DNA of 64,000 bases from assembly GCA_963822145.1 (NCBI GenBank), contig CAWGGG010000004.1, forward strand, positions 1,240,001-1,304,000, in the 5' to 3' direction. Below, piece after piece: positions 1-8,535 of the stretch. Source of the stretch: UBA5072 sp963822145 (GTDB taxonomy: Bacteria > Bacteroidota > Bacteroidia > Bacteroidales > UBA10428). Numbering within the stretch: position 1 is the first letter of the stretch; each line of letters starts with the position of its first letter. A program made the position numbers and the translations under genes. The notes below the pieces were generated by a model, which was given only the letters and a program-made list of their open reading frames with translations, searched no databases and had not been told where the DNA came from.

Positions 1-86
1 TGGTTCCAACAGGTGCCGAGCTGGTGAATATTATTGGAGAAATGGCCGGGGTATTGCCCTTGGACAGGAAGAAGAGTGAAAAGTGA
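1..86 (+). CDS. C-terminal end of an unidentified protein (partial)
   Basis: An open frame (codons starting at base 3) enters from the left edge and stops at TGA 84-86, giving about 27 residues that begin VPTGAELVNIIGEMAG. The composition looks like a genuine protein C-terminus; the other two forward frames are short or repetitive. The family cannot be recognised from so little sequence. The last residues (RKKSEK) are encoded by the left arm of a palindromic repeat, so the natural C-terminus has probably been extended or replaced by the repeat. Confidence 0.5.
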   Translation, partial: VPTGAELVNIIGEMAGVLPLDRKKSEK

Positions 87-134
87 ATAGTGAAAAGTTT
101 TTAACTATTCGTTTTTCACTTTTCATTTTTCACT
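73..134. repeat. Palindromic GTGAAAAGTGAA-type repeat between convergent gene ends
   Basis: The left arm (about 75-98, AGTGAAAAGTGAATAGTGAAAAG) is complementary to the right arm (about 111-134), with a T-rich loop. It lies between two convergent genes, and both stop codons fall inside its arms. It probably works as a bidirectional terminator. The same family recurs at 58666-58735. Confidence 0.65.
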
Positions 135-1045
135 AAATAAGCCTTTTCCCAGCCTATCATTGCGGCTTTACGACCGGCATTCCACCGGTAATTGCCGATT
201 ATTCCTTCACTCCGGATAACCCTGTGGCATGGGATCAGGTAAGCAACGGGATTATGAGCAATAGCCGTTCCCACTGCCCGGGTTGCTTTTGGCTTGCCTG
301 TTGCATCAGCAATACCCTGATAACTTGCCACATGGCCGAATGGGATCCTTAATAAGGCCTCCCATACCTGTACCTGGAAATCCGTTCCTTTTACCAAAAC
401 CCGGAATGGAATGTCTTTTTCATTCCGGCTGAAAATCTGTTCAATCAATGGCCCGGTTATGGTCTGGTTTCTCTGAATTAAAGCTTTTTCCCATTGCTGC
501 TGCAATTCATATAATGCGGTATCGGATGACCCGTTCAGGAAGCCCATGGCGCATATCCCCCTTGGGGTAACGGCTACAAAACAATTACCGAAAGGAGAAG
601 GATGTATCCCGTAATCAATAACCAACCCCTGCCCTCTTGTCTTATATTCACCGGGAGTAACTGCTTCTATGCTGACAAAGAGATCATATACACGGCTCTG
701 TGAAGACAATCCCACATTTTCCGCGGCCATTAAAAGATTTTCGGTGCGATGAACTTCCTGTTTCAGCGCTTCCAGTGTAAGGTACTGAACAAATTTTTTC
801 GGACTGATGCCGGCCCACTCCGTGAAGGTACGTTGCAGGTGAAACGGGCTCATGTGCATTTGTTCTGCAATTTCATCAAGTGACGGTTGCTTCCTGAAGT
901 TTGTTGTGAGAAATCTGATGGCCTTTTCTACCAATAGGTATGCAGAAGGATTGGTCATTTTTGTTTTTTTTGTGGTAAAATTGCGCAGAAATGGCCAGAC
1001 CTCCAACCCGATTCTTGCTGAAATATTTTCCTGGTTTTTTATCAA
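116..1045 (-). CDS. Ada-like AraC-type HTH / methylated-DNA-[protein]-cysteine S-methyltransferase
   Basis: Repairs O6-alkylguanine by moving the alkyl group to its own cysteine; the fused AraC-type domain suggests autoregulation of an alkylation response. Residues about 35-135 form the AraC HTH region. The alkyltransferase domain follows, with the active-site PCHRV at 272-276 (acceptor Cys273) and the conserved GNYRW after it. The N-terminal zinc/phosphotriester-repair domain of E. coli Ada is absent, so this is the short HTH-Ogt form common in Bacteroidota. The true start is probably Met30 (base 958); the 29 residues before it do not look like part of the HTH fold. The last residues (VKNEK) are encoded by the palindromic repeat at 73-134. 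Confidence 0.88.
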   Translation of the reverse strand: MIKNQENISARIGLEVWPFLRNFTTKKTKMTNPSAYLLVEKAIRFLTTNFRKQPSLDEIAEQMHMSPFHLQRTFTEWAGISPKKFVQYLTLEALKQEVHRTENLLMAAENVGLSSQSRVYDLFVSIEAVTPGEYKTRGQGLVIDYGIHPSPFGNCFVAVTPRGICAMGFLNGSSDTALYELQQQWEKALIQRNQTITGPLIEQIFSRNEKDIPFRVLVKGTDFQVQVWEALLRIPFGHVASYQGIADATGKPKATRAVGTAIAHNPVAYLIPCHRVIRSEGIIGNYRWNAGRKAAMIGWEKAYLVKNEK

Positions 1046-1049
1046 TACA

Positions 1050-1081
1050 TTTGGCAGGCTTAAAAATAAACGTTAATTTTG
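1050..1081 (+). promoter_or_regulatory. Bacteroidetes-type promoter of tRNA-Asp
   Basis: TTTG at 1050-1053 and TAATTTTG at 1074-1081 are separated by 20 nt. This matches the -33/-7 consensus of the Bacteroidetes primary sigma factor (TTTG and TAnnTTTG). The tRNA begins 18 nt beyond the -7 element. Confidence 0.7.
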
Positions 1082-1098
1082 TACCGCTTTAAAAAACT

Positions 1099-1172
1099 GG
1101 TCATGTAGTTCAGCTGGTTAGAATGCCGGCCTGTCACGCCGGAGGTCGCGGGTTCGAGTCCCGTCGTGACCG
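1099..1172 (+). tRNA. tRNA-Asp (anticodon GTC)
   Basis: A cloverleaf can be drawn by eye. The 7-bp acceptor stem pairs GGTCATG (1099-1105) with CGTGACC (1165-1171), with G73 at 1172. The D arm contains AGTTCAGCTGGTTAGAAT. The anticodon loop CTGTCAC (1131-1137) has GTC at 1133-1135. The T arm contains GGTTCGAGTCC. CCA is not encoded. The 3' end is the insertion site of the island that follows. Confidence 0.97.
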
Positions 1173-1173
1173 C
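1157..1173 (+). other. attL core: 3' end of tRNA-Asp
   Basis: The 17-nt sequence AGTCCCGTCGTGACCGC, covering the T-arm and acceptor end of tRNA-Asp, is repeated exactly at 21460-21476. Tyrosine integrases of this kind typically recombine at tRNA 3' ends and restore the tRNA, as seen here. The integrase gene lies just inside the far copy. Confidence 0.85.
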
Positions 1174-1187
1174 AGCTAAAGCGAGTT

Positions 1188-1222
1188 AACCCCTGTTAGT
1201 CAATAGATTAACGGGGGTTTTT
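1188..1222 (+). terminator. Rho-independent terminator downstream of tRNA-Asp (island-borne)
   Basis: AACCCCTGTTA (1188-1198) pairs over 11 bp (one T-G wobble) with TAACGGGGGTT (1209-1219), followed by a T run. It lies inside the island, so the element restored both the tRNA 3' end and a terminator. A related but weaker structure occurs at about 22880-22917. Confidence 0.75.
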
Positions 1223-1228
1223 CTTTGC

Positions 1229-1249
1229 ATGGTGTCGGATATGGTGTCA
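1229..1249 (+). repeat. Paired atggtgtcg motif near attL (candidate integrase arm site)
   Basis: Two copies of atggtgtc(g/a) start at 1229 and 1241, 12 nt apart. The same pair with the same 12-nt spacing and orientation lies at 21312-21332 near attR. Occurrence only near the two ends, and the spacing of about one helical turn, suggest accessory binding sites for integrase or excisionase. This is an inference. Confidence 0.5.
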
Positions 1250-1313
1250 GATTTCCGGAACCATATTTTTTATATTAATTAAATTTGTACTCGGTTTCAT
1301 TGCATTTATCTAT

Positions 1314-1346
1314 TGAATTGTTCAGGTTTTCCTAAACAGCAATTCA
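1314..1346. promoter_or_regulatory. Near-perfect hairpin upstream of the HTH gene
   Basis: TGAATTG (1314-1320) and CAATTCA (1340-1346) form arms; the inner bases (ttcagg / cctaaa) extend the pairing imperfectly around a TTTT loop. No T run follows, so it is unlikely to be a terminator. It lies about 100 nt upstream of the HTH gene and could be an operator or a recombination-protein site. Function unknown. Confidence 0.35.
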
Positions 1347-1450
1347 TCAGAAAAAGTTAGGGGAAATGCAATCTGGGCCTTATCAGTGTGCTTTGATAAG
1401 GGACAAGAAGCAAGAAAACCAATGGGATAGCGGATCACCCTAAGACCTGC

Positions 1451-1762
1451 ATGTTGATAGTTACTAACGTTATATGTAATATGATTATGGAAAATGTGTC
1501 GTTACAGGAGTTGAGGTCCTTGATTGCTGAGGTTGTATCCCAGCAGCTCATAAAATTTAATCCTCAAGCCCAGCCAAAGACGGAATATTTAACGCGAATC
1601 GAGGTCGCGAGAGCTTTAAGAATAAGCCTTCCAACTTTGAACGAGCTTACTAAAACCGGGAAAATACCAGCTTATAGGATTGGGGGCCGTGTTTTATATA
1701 AGTCCAATGAGGTAAGGGAATCCCTATCAAAAATTAAGGTATTGATGAGGAGGGCCGAATAA
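1451..1762 (+). CDS. Excisionase-like helix-turn-helix (HTH_17-type) DNA-binding protein
   Basis: A 103-residue protein. Residues about 45-95 (YLTRIEVARALRISLPTLNE, then KTGKIPAYRIGGRVLYKSNEV) show the MerR/excisionase-type winged-helix pattern: a helix-turn-helix followed by the IPAYRIGGRVLY wing. Such proteins accompany the replication gene in Bacteroidetes integrative elements and often act as excisionases or replication regulators. The better start may be Met13 (base 1487, MENVSLQEL) or Met11. Its TAA overlaps the ATG of the next small ORF (TAATG at 1760-1764), indicating translational coupling. Confidence 0.8.
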   Translation: MLIVTNVICNMIMENVSLQELRSLIAEVVSQQLIKFNPQAQPKTEYLTRIEVARALRISLPTLNELTKTGKIPAYRIGGRVLYKSNEVRESLSKIKVLMRRAE

Positions 1763-1926
1763 TGAACCCGATTCAGGAATTAAAGCACCTGTATTTGCAG
1801 GAGAATTGCCGGCGATTCACTTCCCTGCATGAATATGCTAAGGGAGCACATCTTATTTGTAGGACATTTCGGACCTTTTATGATTGGTATAAAAAAGAAA
1901 GGAGATTGCTATGGATCAAATATTAA
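1762..1926 (+). CDS. Small 54-residue protein, coupled to both neighbours
   Basis: The ATG at 1762 overlaps the upstream stop codon, and the frame ends at TAA 1924-1926, 16 nt inside the next gene (ATG 1911). The protein begins MNPIQELKHLYLQENCRRFT and is rich in aromatic and basic residues. The GAAAGGAGA just before 1911 serves as ribosome-binding site of the next gene and is translated here. The tight overlaps argue for a real three-gene operon (HTH, small protein, replication protein). Family not recognised. Confidence 0.5.
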   Translation: MNPIQELKHLYLQENCRRFTSLHEYAKGAHLICRTFRTFYDWYKKERRLLWIKY

Positions 1927-4076
1927 CTAGTTCTGAAATTTCATCAGCAGCGCAAAGGACAGATCTGAAATTATTTTCCGTTTACAAAGCACCCATAAAG
2001 TCAACGATCCCCTACAAAGAAGTCTCCATTCATGATGTTTATCAGGTAATAAGGTCGACGAAATATAAGGATATCACTGAAGAACTGAGGAAACTGACGG
2101 GGGATAAACTCAAAGAACAGGAATTCAAGCAAAGCAAATTGGATTATGTAACATTCAGCGGAACTTTCAATACTCGGGCTGAAGCGGGACTTAAAAACCA
2201 TTCAGGTTTAATTTGTATTGATCTTGATGATTTATCGGATATTCAATACTTGCAGCAAAGAATTTTAAAGGAATATACTCCAGCATTAATTTTTGTCAGT
2301 CCACGCGGCAAAGGCTTGAAAATCGTGTACTGCATAGATATTGAGGCAGCCACACATCTTGAGTATTTTAACGCATTTTCAGCATATTTCAAACATACCC
2401 TTTACGTTGATATTGATCGAAATTGTAAAGATGTTTCAAGGGCTTGTTATTTATGCTATGATCCTAATGTTATCTGTTCCGATAATCCGACAGTCTTGAA
2501 CCGATCATTCATTGATTTATATCAAAAGCAGGAAAATACTCTCAATATTTCATTGCCCACAGATAAACCTGTTTGGCGAGACATTTATAACAAACTTAGA
2601 ATATGGTTAGATAAGCAAGAGTCATTTATTGAGGGAAATCGTAATAAATACATAACAAAACTTACTTCCGCTTGTAACACTTATGGTATTCCTCAAAATG
2701 AATTAGAAGTATTACTTGAGGAATTTCAACAGGAAACCTTCACACAAAAAGAAATCAATGATACCGTAAAAAGTATTTACAATACTCATTCTGCTGAGCA
2801 TGGAACAAAATCTTTTGATTTTAATATACCTTTCAATGTTGAAACATTAGCTGCTGAGGAAGAAAAAGAAACACTTCCGGAAACACCATTATTTCCCATA
2901 GAAGGGTTTCCTCAATTCATACAAGACCTTATTACTGAGTGCTCAAGAGTATATGGTACACATCCTGATTTTTGGGCTGGGGCTATATTATCTGCAACAG
3001 CCATAGGAATTGGCAATACTTGTCGTCTGGTCACTAAATATGACAATAGTTCAATATTGTGGCTAACATTAGTCGCTCCATCCGGTATCGGAAAGACAGA
3101 ACCGCTTAGGTTTGCCTTCAAACCTTTTCACTACTTAGATTCAATGGAGGCAGAAAGGTATGAGCAGGCAGTAAAGGAATATGAGATTAATAAGAAAAAA
3201 CCCAGAGAAGAACAGCAAGATTTACAAACTCCCGAATGCAAACTGCATATCCTGTCTGATGCAACACCCGAAGCTGTTATTCAGGCAAATAAGATCAACC
3301 CCCGGGGCATTTTGATTGAACGGGACGAATTACATGGATGGTTGCTTGACTTTGGCCGTTACAATAAATCGGGAGAGGTCCAAAATTGGATAAGTGCTTG
3401 GTCGCAGACACCGATGACAGTCAACAGGAAAGGACAATCCCCCCTGAAGATTGAAAACCCATTTATAAACGTGATAGGCGGAATCCAACCCGAAATATTA
3501 CCTGAACTAGCTAAGGAACACCGGGAAGTTAATGGATTCTTACAGCGTTTTTGCTTTATATACCCTGATAGAACAATTAGGCCATACTACAGTAATATTA
3601 AACTTCCCGACAATTTAATATTAGCTTATCAGCAATATTGCAATAATCTTTTATCAATAACTGACCAAGATCAGATTGGACTTTCTAAAGACGCAGAAGA
3701 TGTTTACACGGTCTTCATTAATCACAATACTGATACAATCAATAAGGAGAAAGTGGAATATTTACGAGCAGTTTACTCAAAGCTGGACATATTTTGTTTA
3801 CGGTTTGCGCTAATTATACATATAATGAAGCTTGTTTGCACTGGCGTTGATGAGAACATGATCACACTTGAAACCATGCAGGCAGCAATCAGAATGACAG
3901 ATTATTTTCGGATCACTGGAATAAAAGTTTACCATAAGTTAAGGATCTCAAATAAATATGATACCAAAGAACTGATTAAACTTTTATCTGGTTTGGGCAA
4001 TTCCCAGAATCAGATTAGCGAGGTATTGAAAGTTAGTCAACCGTACGTATGCAAGATCCTAAAAACAAAAATATAA
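1911..4076 (+). CDS. VirE N-terminal/primase-like plus DUF3987-like ATPase, mobile-element replication protein
   Basis: A 721-residue protein of the type found in Bacteroidetes integrative elements. Residues about 35-200 resemble the BT4734/VirE N-terminal primase-like domain, with acidic DLDD (104-107) and SPRGKGLK (130-137), motifs expected of an archaeo-eukaryotic primase fold. The central to C-terminal part resembles DUF3987: Walker A APSGIGKT (389-396), then DELHGWL and GGIQPEILPEL, as in helicase/primase-associated NTPases. The extreme C-terminus (SQNQISEVLKVSQPYVCKIL) looks like an HTH. It probably primes or initiates replication of the excised element. Translation is coupled to the small upstream ORF, and an AT-rich repeat region follows. 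Confidence 0.78.
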   Translation: MDQILTSSEISSAAQRTDLKLFSVYKAPIKSTIPYKEVSIHDVYQVIRSTKYKDITEELRKLTGDKLKEQEFKQSKLDYVTFSGTFNTRAEAGLKNHSGLICIDLDDLSDIQYLQQRILKEYTPALIFVSPRGKGLKIVYCIDIEAATHLEYFNAFSAYFKHTLYVDIDRNCKDVSRACYLCYDPNVICSDNPTVLNRSFIDLYQKQENTLNISLPTDKPVWRDIYNKLRIWLDKQESFIEGNRNKYITKLTSACNTYGIPQNELEVLLEEFQQETFTQKEINDTVKSIYNTHSAEHGTKSFDFNIPFNVETLAAEEEKETLPETPLFPIEGFPQFIQDLITECSRVYGTHPDFWAGAILSATAIGIGNTCRLVTKYDNSSILWLTLVAPSGIGKTEPLRFAFKPFHYLDSMEAERYEQAVKEYEINKKKPREEQQDLQTPECKLHILSDATPEAVIQANKINPRGILIERDELHGWLLDFGRYNKSGEVQNWISAWSQTPMTVNRKGQSPLKIENPFINVIGGIQPEILPELAKEHREVNGFLQRFCFIYPDRTIRPYYSNIKLPDNLILAYQQYCNNLLSITDQDQIGLSKDAEDVYTVFINHNTDTINKEKVEYLRAVYSKLDIFCLRFALIIHIMKLVCTGVDENMITLETMQAAIRMTDYFRITGIKVYHKLRISNKYDTKELIKLLSGLGNSQNQISEVLKVSQPYVCKILKTKI

Positions 4077-4086
4077 TTATGAATAT

Positions 4087-4253
4087 GGTTATAAGTTATA
4101 TAATTCTAAAAGCAATACCAGTAAGGGGATTGACATATAACCAGCATATAACTTTAAAAAAAGTGATATGAAATTCTTGGTTATACCTAATTTATAAGCA
4201 AAACGCCTGTAAATAAAGGGATTCATCGGATTATAACTTATAGCCTTATAACC
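4087..4253. repeat. AT-rich region with recurrent GGTTATA/TATAACC motifs (iteron-like)
   Basis: In the gap after the replication gene, GGTTATAAGTTATA (4087-4100), ATATAACC (4135-4142), CATATAAC (4145-4152), GGTTATACC (4179-4187), TATAACTTATA (4232-4242) and CCTTATAACC (about 4244-4253) recur in both orientations. Inverted motifs at the two edges could pair over a long distance. An AT-rich, motif-dense stretch beside a primase-like gene could be the origin of the excised element; this is an inference. Confidence 0.4.
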
Positions 4254-4271
4254 CATAGAAAATATAATACA

Positions 4272-4565
4272 ATGGCATTACCCAAATTTGAACCGATAGT
4301 ATGGAAAAGGGAAGTTAAAAAAAACGACTCAGCACCAATAATATTTAGAGAGGATTACAAACCATTAAAAGTTATAATCCGCTGCCCTTCAGCGGATTTA
4401 TCAGACAGTATAAAAAATTACTGGCACTCTTACCCTGAAGCTAGGTTATATTTTAAGAACACCCCCGCTGAACGCCTATTGTTTTACAATGAATACGTAA
4501 AATTGAATATGGACAAACAATGCAGTTATACTGATTTCGAGCTATTTACTTTTTCAATTAACTAA
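4272..4565 (+). CDS. Hypothetical protein, 97 residues
   Basis: A clean 97-residue frame beginning MALPKFEPIVWKREVKKNDS and ending in a hydrophobic FELFTFSIN. No motif is recognised. It has no signal peptide and is moderately charged and aromatic. It follows the iteron-like region and precedes another small ORF by 9 nt, suggesting an accessory operon of the element. Function unknown. Confidence 0.55.
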   Translation: MALPKFEPIVWKREVKKNDSAPIIFREDYKPLKVIIRCPSADLSDSIKNYWHSYPEARLYFKNTPAERLLFYNEYVKLNMDKQCSYTDFELFTFSIN

Positions 4566-4574
4566 AGTAATACC

Positions 4575-4724
4575 ATGAACAATTCAGAAATAATGAGAGT
4601 ATGCCGGGTACACGCCATTAAAGCTTATAAACGGCCGATGAACAAAGAACGGAAAGTATTAGTAAGTACCATGTTTAATCACTTAAAAAGGGATAATCGG
4701 ATTGAAGGGGGTGGAATGGTATGA
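4575..4724 (+). CDS. Small basic protein, 49 residues
   Basis: ATG at 4575, nine bases after the previous stop, to TGA 4722-4724. It begins MNNSEIMRVCRVHAIKAYKR and is Lys/Arg-rich, ending NRIEGGGMV. It may be a short element protein or the first part of a gene whose remainder is the pseudogene just downstream. Family not recognised. Confidence 0.4.
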   Translation: MNNSEIMRVCRVHAIKAYKRPMNKERKVLVSTMFNHLKRDNRIEGGGMV

Positions 4725-4727
4725 TGT

Positions 4728-4964
4728 GAACACCTTGGAGGCGACTATATTGCAATACTGGAAATGAAGGGTATGCATATTGAATATAATTATGCAGTAA
4801 AACAACTATGAAACTATTTACAATTAAATCTGATCTTTGATCGCACAAACCAGCTTTTTAAAGAGGCTGGGTTGCCACAAACGGCCACACCGGGGAAGCA
4901 CAGGCTGTTATTGGTTGAAAAGGGTAACATAAAAGAAAGTGGGGATTACAACAAAGGGTATTAA
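4728..4964 (+). pseudogene. Degraded ORF with one in-frame stop
   Basis: One frame reads through from 4728 to TAA 4962-4964 and is broken only by TGA 4809-4811. On either side the translation looks protein-like: GDYIAILEMKGMHIEYNYAV before and LIFDRTNQLFKEAGLPQTAT after. If the TGA was once TGG the whole would be about 78 residues. No start codon is obvious. It probably marks decay of an island gene; the family is unknown. Confidence 0.4.
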
Positions 4965-5061
4965 CTCCGGTATATTGATTCCTGGTTCTAAAATGACAAC
5001 CTCCTTTTAAACAAGAAAAATCAGGTGGAAATTGAGACCATCCAAGTTGTGGCTACTTCAA

Positions 5062-6426
5062 TTAATCCTTCATACAACGTACATAGCGTCCATTCCTATT
5101 ATGTCCACCCGGGGCATATCTGACCACAGTAGTACCATTGTAATTAATGTAGCGATCAATTGAATGATTTGCGTCAGTCAAGGTAGAACTCCAGTATTGA
5201 GCTCGGTCATCAATATCTCCAGCAAATGGTCCAGTATAATCACGTAATATTCCCGGGATAGCTGTAAAACCAGTTTCGTTGGTTGCCCCAGTATTGGGGT
5301 TACGCCAATGCACATTACCAACTTCTTTGAGTTTTCCGCCTGCAACACCCTCACCACCCAGGTAATCGGTTAATTTTGTCCAATCAGGATCGGTGGGAAC
5401 GTGCCAACCTGAAGGGCACAATTTTCCGGTTTGAACTGTGTACGCGTTGTATATTGCTCCATAAGTTGCTCTGAAGCCTTCATTATTATTAGGCCAGCAA
5501 TAAGCAGGCGCGGACAAACTACCCCATGTTGTATTATCAGTGACCAATGGAATATCTATGCCGTCATTATATTTTGTGGTTTTCAAGTTCTCTGCCATCC
5601 AAATCTGACTCCCAATTTTCACAGTTATATAGACATTTCCATCAGTATCAGTTAATCCACTTATGGCTTCTAAGGCTTCTATTCTTGATATTAGTGCGTT
5701 AACATATGCCTTATCTACTGCATCAGTTATTCCATAACCTGCAACTGTTGTGGGTTTTCCGGTTAAAGAGGTCCAGGTGCCATTAAAAAGAGCTGGTTTG
5801 TCAGTAAGATCTGCGTATGAACCACTAAATAATGATGGTTTATTTAATAAATCATTATAACTTCCAGTAGATGCTATGGCTGCAAATGAGGGCTTACCCA
5901 ATATATCAACCCAATGTACTGCGAACGAGGCTATATCATTGGTAAAATCGCTCAGTTTTGTTGGTTTCCCACTCAAATCGCTATAAAGTCCGCTTGTTGC
6001 TACAATCGCAAATGATGGTTGATTTGTAAGTTTATTATAATCCACTGTTTCTACTGTTTTGGCATGGAGGGCATAAGGAACACTCAGTATTTGAGAAATA
6101 CCCAATTCAGTACCATCTGCACTAATTTTTAAAAAGTACGGTCCATCAGCCCAGTCAATGGCTGAAAATCCAGAAGTATTTTTAGAGCCTATCTCAAGAT
6201 TAACCAACCCAAATTCATTTGTTGTTATATTATAGTTTTCCGAAAATACTTGTACACCTGAAGCACTGCCTTGTAATATAGAAACTTCAATGCTTAGATT
6301 AGCATTTGCTTTGACGTTGCCTGAGGCATCCCGTAATACTGCCTGGTATTTAAAACTTGATGGGACTTGTCCGGAAAAGTTCGCAGTAATTATTACAGCT
6401 ACTAATAGAGAATAAAGCTTTTTCAT
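5062..6426 (-). CDS. Secreted FISUMP-domain protein with tail-fibre-like GKP repeats
   Basis: A 454-residue protein with an N-terminal signal peptide (MKKLYSLLVAVIITANFSGQ). Residues about 20-125 resemble the N-terminal domain found in many Bacteroidetes surface proteins (SFKYQAVLRDASGNV). Residues about 130-245 contain repeated SDLSGKP/NDLLNKP/ADLTDKP/TSLTGKP units and a GYGITDA motif, as in tail-fibre-like stalks. The C-terminal ~190 residues are a FISUMP domain: DTDGNVYITVKIGSQIWMAE, LCPSGWHVPTDPDW, GFTAIPG, YWSS and final VRCMKD. It is probably displayed or secreted. Only 2 nt separate it from the upstream T9SS gene, so they form one operon. It is cargo of the island. Confidence 0.85.
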   Translation of the reverse strand: MKKLYSLLVAVIITANFSGQVPSSFKYQAVLRDASGNVKANANLSIEVSILQGSASGVQVFSENYNITTNEFGLVNLEIGSKNTSGFSAIDWADGPYFLKISADGTELGISQILSVPYALHAKTVETVDYNKLTNQPSFAIVATSGLYSDLSGKPTKLSDFTNDIASFAVHWVDILGKPSFAAIASTGSYNDLLNKPSLFSGSYADLTDKPALFNGTWTSLTGKPTTVAGYGITDAVDKAYVNALISRIEALEAISGLTDTDGNVYITVKIGSQIWMAENLKTTKYNDGIDIPLVTDNTTWGSLSAPAYCWPNNNEGFRATYGAIYNAYTVQTGKLCPSGWHVPTDPDWTKLTDYLGGEGVAGGKLKEVGNVHWRNPNTGATNETGFTAIPGILRDYTGPFAGDIDDRAQYWSSTLTDANHSIDRYINYNGTTVVRYAPGGHNRNGRYVRCMKD

Positions 6427-6428
6427 TG

Positions 6429-8333
6429 TTAATGGGTTTTAACAATTTTAAATGATTTCAGCTCTTTATTATTATAGGTTACTTTAAGAATATAACCTGC
6501 TGGAGATAAATCATAAAAAGGTATTTCTGTTTCAGTGTTTTCAATCTGCTTTTGCAACAGTAATTTTCCGTTAAGATCATAAAGCAGGTATTGCAGTCCT
6601 GATAAATTATCCAAGACAATTCTTAATTTTACATACTCAGCAAAAGGATTGGGAAAGGCAGAAATTTCAAAATTCAATTCATGTGACTCATCTAAACTGT
6701 TTATCATGAGGTTAGTCTGCTGAAAACCTTGGGTAAGCATTATATTAGAACCTTTAAATGTTTCAATAATCGTTTCACCAAAAGTGTAACTTATAGAGCC
6801 TCCCGATTTAATACTATAGTCACCTCCTGAGGAAATAACTTCCTGTAGAATTGATAGTTGAGGTTTGACTTGTTCTGTGACGGTAATTATAAAATCTTGG
6901 TCAGTTGATATTGTTCCATCATTTACTCTCAGCTTTAAAGTATTTGTTCCAATGTTGCTATTACTTGGTATTCCACTTAACAATGCTGTTCCATTTCCAT
7001 AATCAGTAAATGCAAGCCATTCCGGTTTCGTTGGTGCTGAAATTGATAAGGCGTCTCCATTAATGTCATGTGCAGTGATATTGTAGGTATATTCTTCATC
7101 CACTGCTGCAGAAGTAATAGGAGAAGTTGTGAATGCTGGAGGTTGATTTAAATCCATCAAGATATAGTTGTAACCTATATTATTCAGTTCATTGAGCTCA
7201 GTGATATTGTTGAAATAATCTAGTACTATAAAAACTTTGTTTGTATCTTGATTAGCAACTATGTTTTTATGAAGAAGAATGCTAGCATTTGCACTTAAGT
7301 TAAGTTTAGTGTGATAAATAGTCTGCTTACCGTTATTTTGTAATAAAATTGAAACTGTATCATTTACATTAGTCAAACCTATATTTTTTATGTTAAATTC
7401 AACATTAACAGAATCAACTTTGGGCTTTAATGTTATGTTATTAATGATTAAGTCAGGCAAATTTGCATATAAATATAAGGCACGATTATTATTAGATTCT
7501 ATTGACTCTAATACATTGTTTGTTATGTCTGAATATATGCCTAAAACATGTATTGGCTTAGTTATTTTAATTTTAAGTACACCTTCTGCATAACCAAGAG
7601 GTGCCATAGTATTAATAAAATAAGTTTTTATTATTGATAAATCTTGCCATACGTCGATATAAAATGTAGTATTAATACTATAAATTGAATTATTAAGAAC
7701 GGTAAAATGCATTGTTACTGAGTCACCAATACTAAAACTTGATTCTTCAATATTTATATTGGAAATCTGAATATCTGGTAAGCCTATTAATGGAGGAGGT
7801 AAACAAAATCCAGATTCTAACGCATTAATTAAAATGTCTGGGTCGACTCTTGGGTAAATACCGCTATTTAAGTATGCATTCTTGGTTAAATAGGCAACTT
7901 TTTCCCATTGTTGAGTAATGCCATTAAGTTTATATAATATTGGTGGATATTGTGCAAAAGAATTATATGCACTATAACTACTAAAACTACTACCATAGGA
8001 TGAGAAGCTATTTCTAATGCTAGTAGATGAATATCTACTTCCATAATTACCATAATCATTTATGATAGATTCTTGGTTATATTGATTTTGGGATGTTATA
8101 CCCAGATATTGCATACTGAAATCTTGTGCATAAATCTTGCAATCTACATAATCACAATAATTTAACTGAGATGTTGATTTTAATTCTGAGTTATCGTTTT
8201 GTTTTGCAGGGTAATCAATTAATTTCCCTATAGTGCCGGTTTGGTGAAGCTCTTTAGTAACTTTGGTTGTATCAGCTGAATATCCTAATTGAACACTGAT
8301 AAGTAATGTTAAAATTAAAGTGATGACCTTCAT
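6429..8333 (-). CDS. T9SS-secreted protein with CARDB-like and putative Ig domains
   Basis: A 634-residue protein with a signal peptide (MKVITLILTLLISVQLGYSA). The ~95 residues that follow are Ser/Tyr/Asn-rich. Residues about 185-390 contain two CARDB-like segments (DIQISNINIEESSFSIGDSV; DLIINNITLKPKVDSVNVEF). Residues about 395-495 are a cadherin/He_PIG-like Ig domain (PPAFTTSPITSAAVDEEYTY). The C-terminal ~80 residues are a type A T9SS sorting domain (ISAFPNPFAEYVKLRI, YDLNGKLL, SPAGYILKV). It would be exported across the outer membrane. It is first gene of a two-gene operon with the FISUMP protein, and AT-rich compared with the chromosome. Confidence 0.85.
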   Translation of the reverse strand: MKVITLILTLLISVQLGYSADTTKVTKELHQTGTIGKLIDYPAKQNDNSELKSTSQLNYCDYVDCKIYAQDFSMQYLGITSQNQYNQESIINDYGNYGSRYSSTSIRNSFSSYGSSFSSYSAYNSFAQYPPILYKLNGITQQWEKVAYLTKNAYLNSGIYPRVDPDILINALESGFCLPPPLIGLPDIQISNINIEESSFSIGDSVTMHFTVLNNSIYSINTTFYIDVWQDLSIIKTYFINTMAPLGYAEGVLKIKITKPIHVLGIYSDITNNVLESIESNNNRALYLYANLPDLIINNITLKPKVDSVNVEFNIKNIGLTNVNDTVSILLQNNGKQTIYHTKLNLSANASILLHKNIVANQDTNKVFIVLDYFNNITELNELNNIGYNYILMDLNQPPAFTTSPITSAAVDEEYTYNITAHDINGDALSISAPTKPEWLAFTDYGNGTALLSGIPSNSNIGTNTLKLRVNDGTISTDQDFIITVTEQVKPQLSILQEVISSGGDYSIKSGGSISYTFGETIIETFKGSNIMLTQGFQQTNLMINSLDESHELNFEISAFPNPFAEYVKLRIVLDNLSGLQYLLYDLNGKLLLQKQIENTETEIPFYDLSPAGYILKVTYNNKELKSFKIVKTH

Positions 8334-8535
8334 TACTTTTCTAATTAGAACTTGTGAAAAATCTTTTTATAAAGATTCTATTAAAAAAAGAAATATTCCT
8401 AAAGGCGAGGTATTGTAAATTGCAATAATGCACGTTATTTGCAAGTCAAAAGTTATCTATAAAAATTGAGCTATGCAAACTTGTTCACCGATATTAAATA
8501 AAACAAGCATCTGATAAAACAAATAGTCTGTCAGA

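Noticed and set aside
852..1076. 74-residue plus-strand ORF
   Set aside because: Antisense to the N-terminal part of the Ada-like gene and of low-complexity composition.
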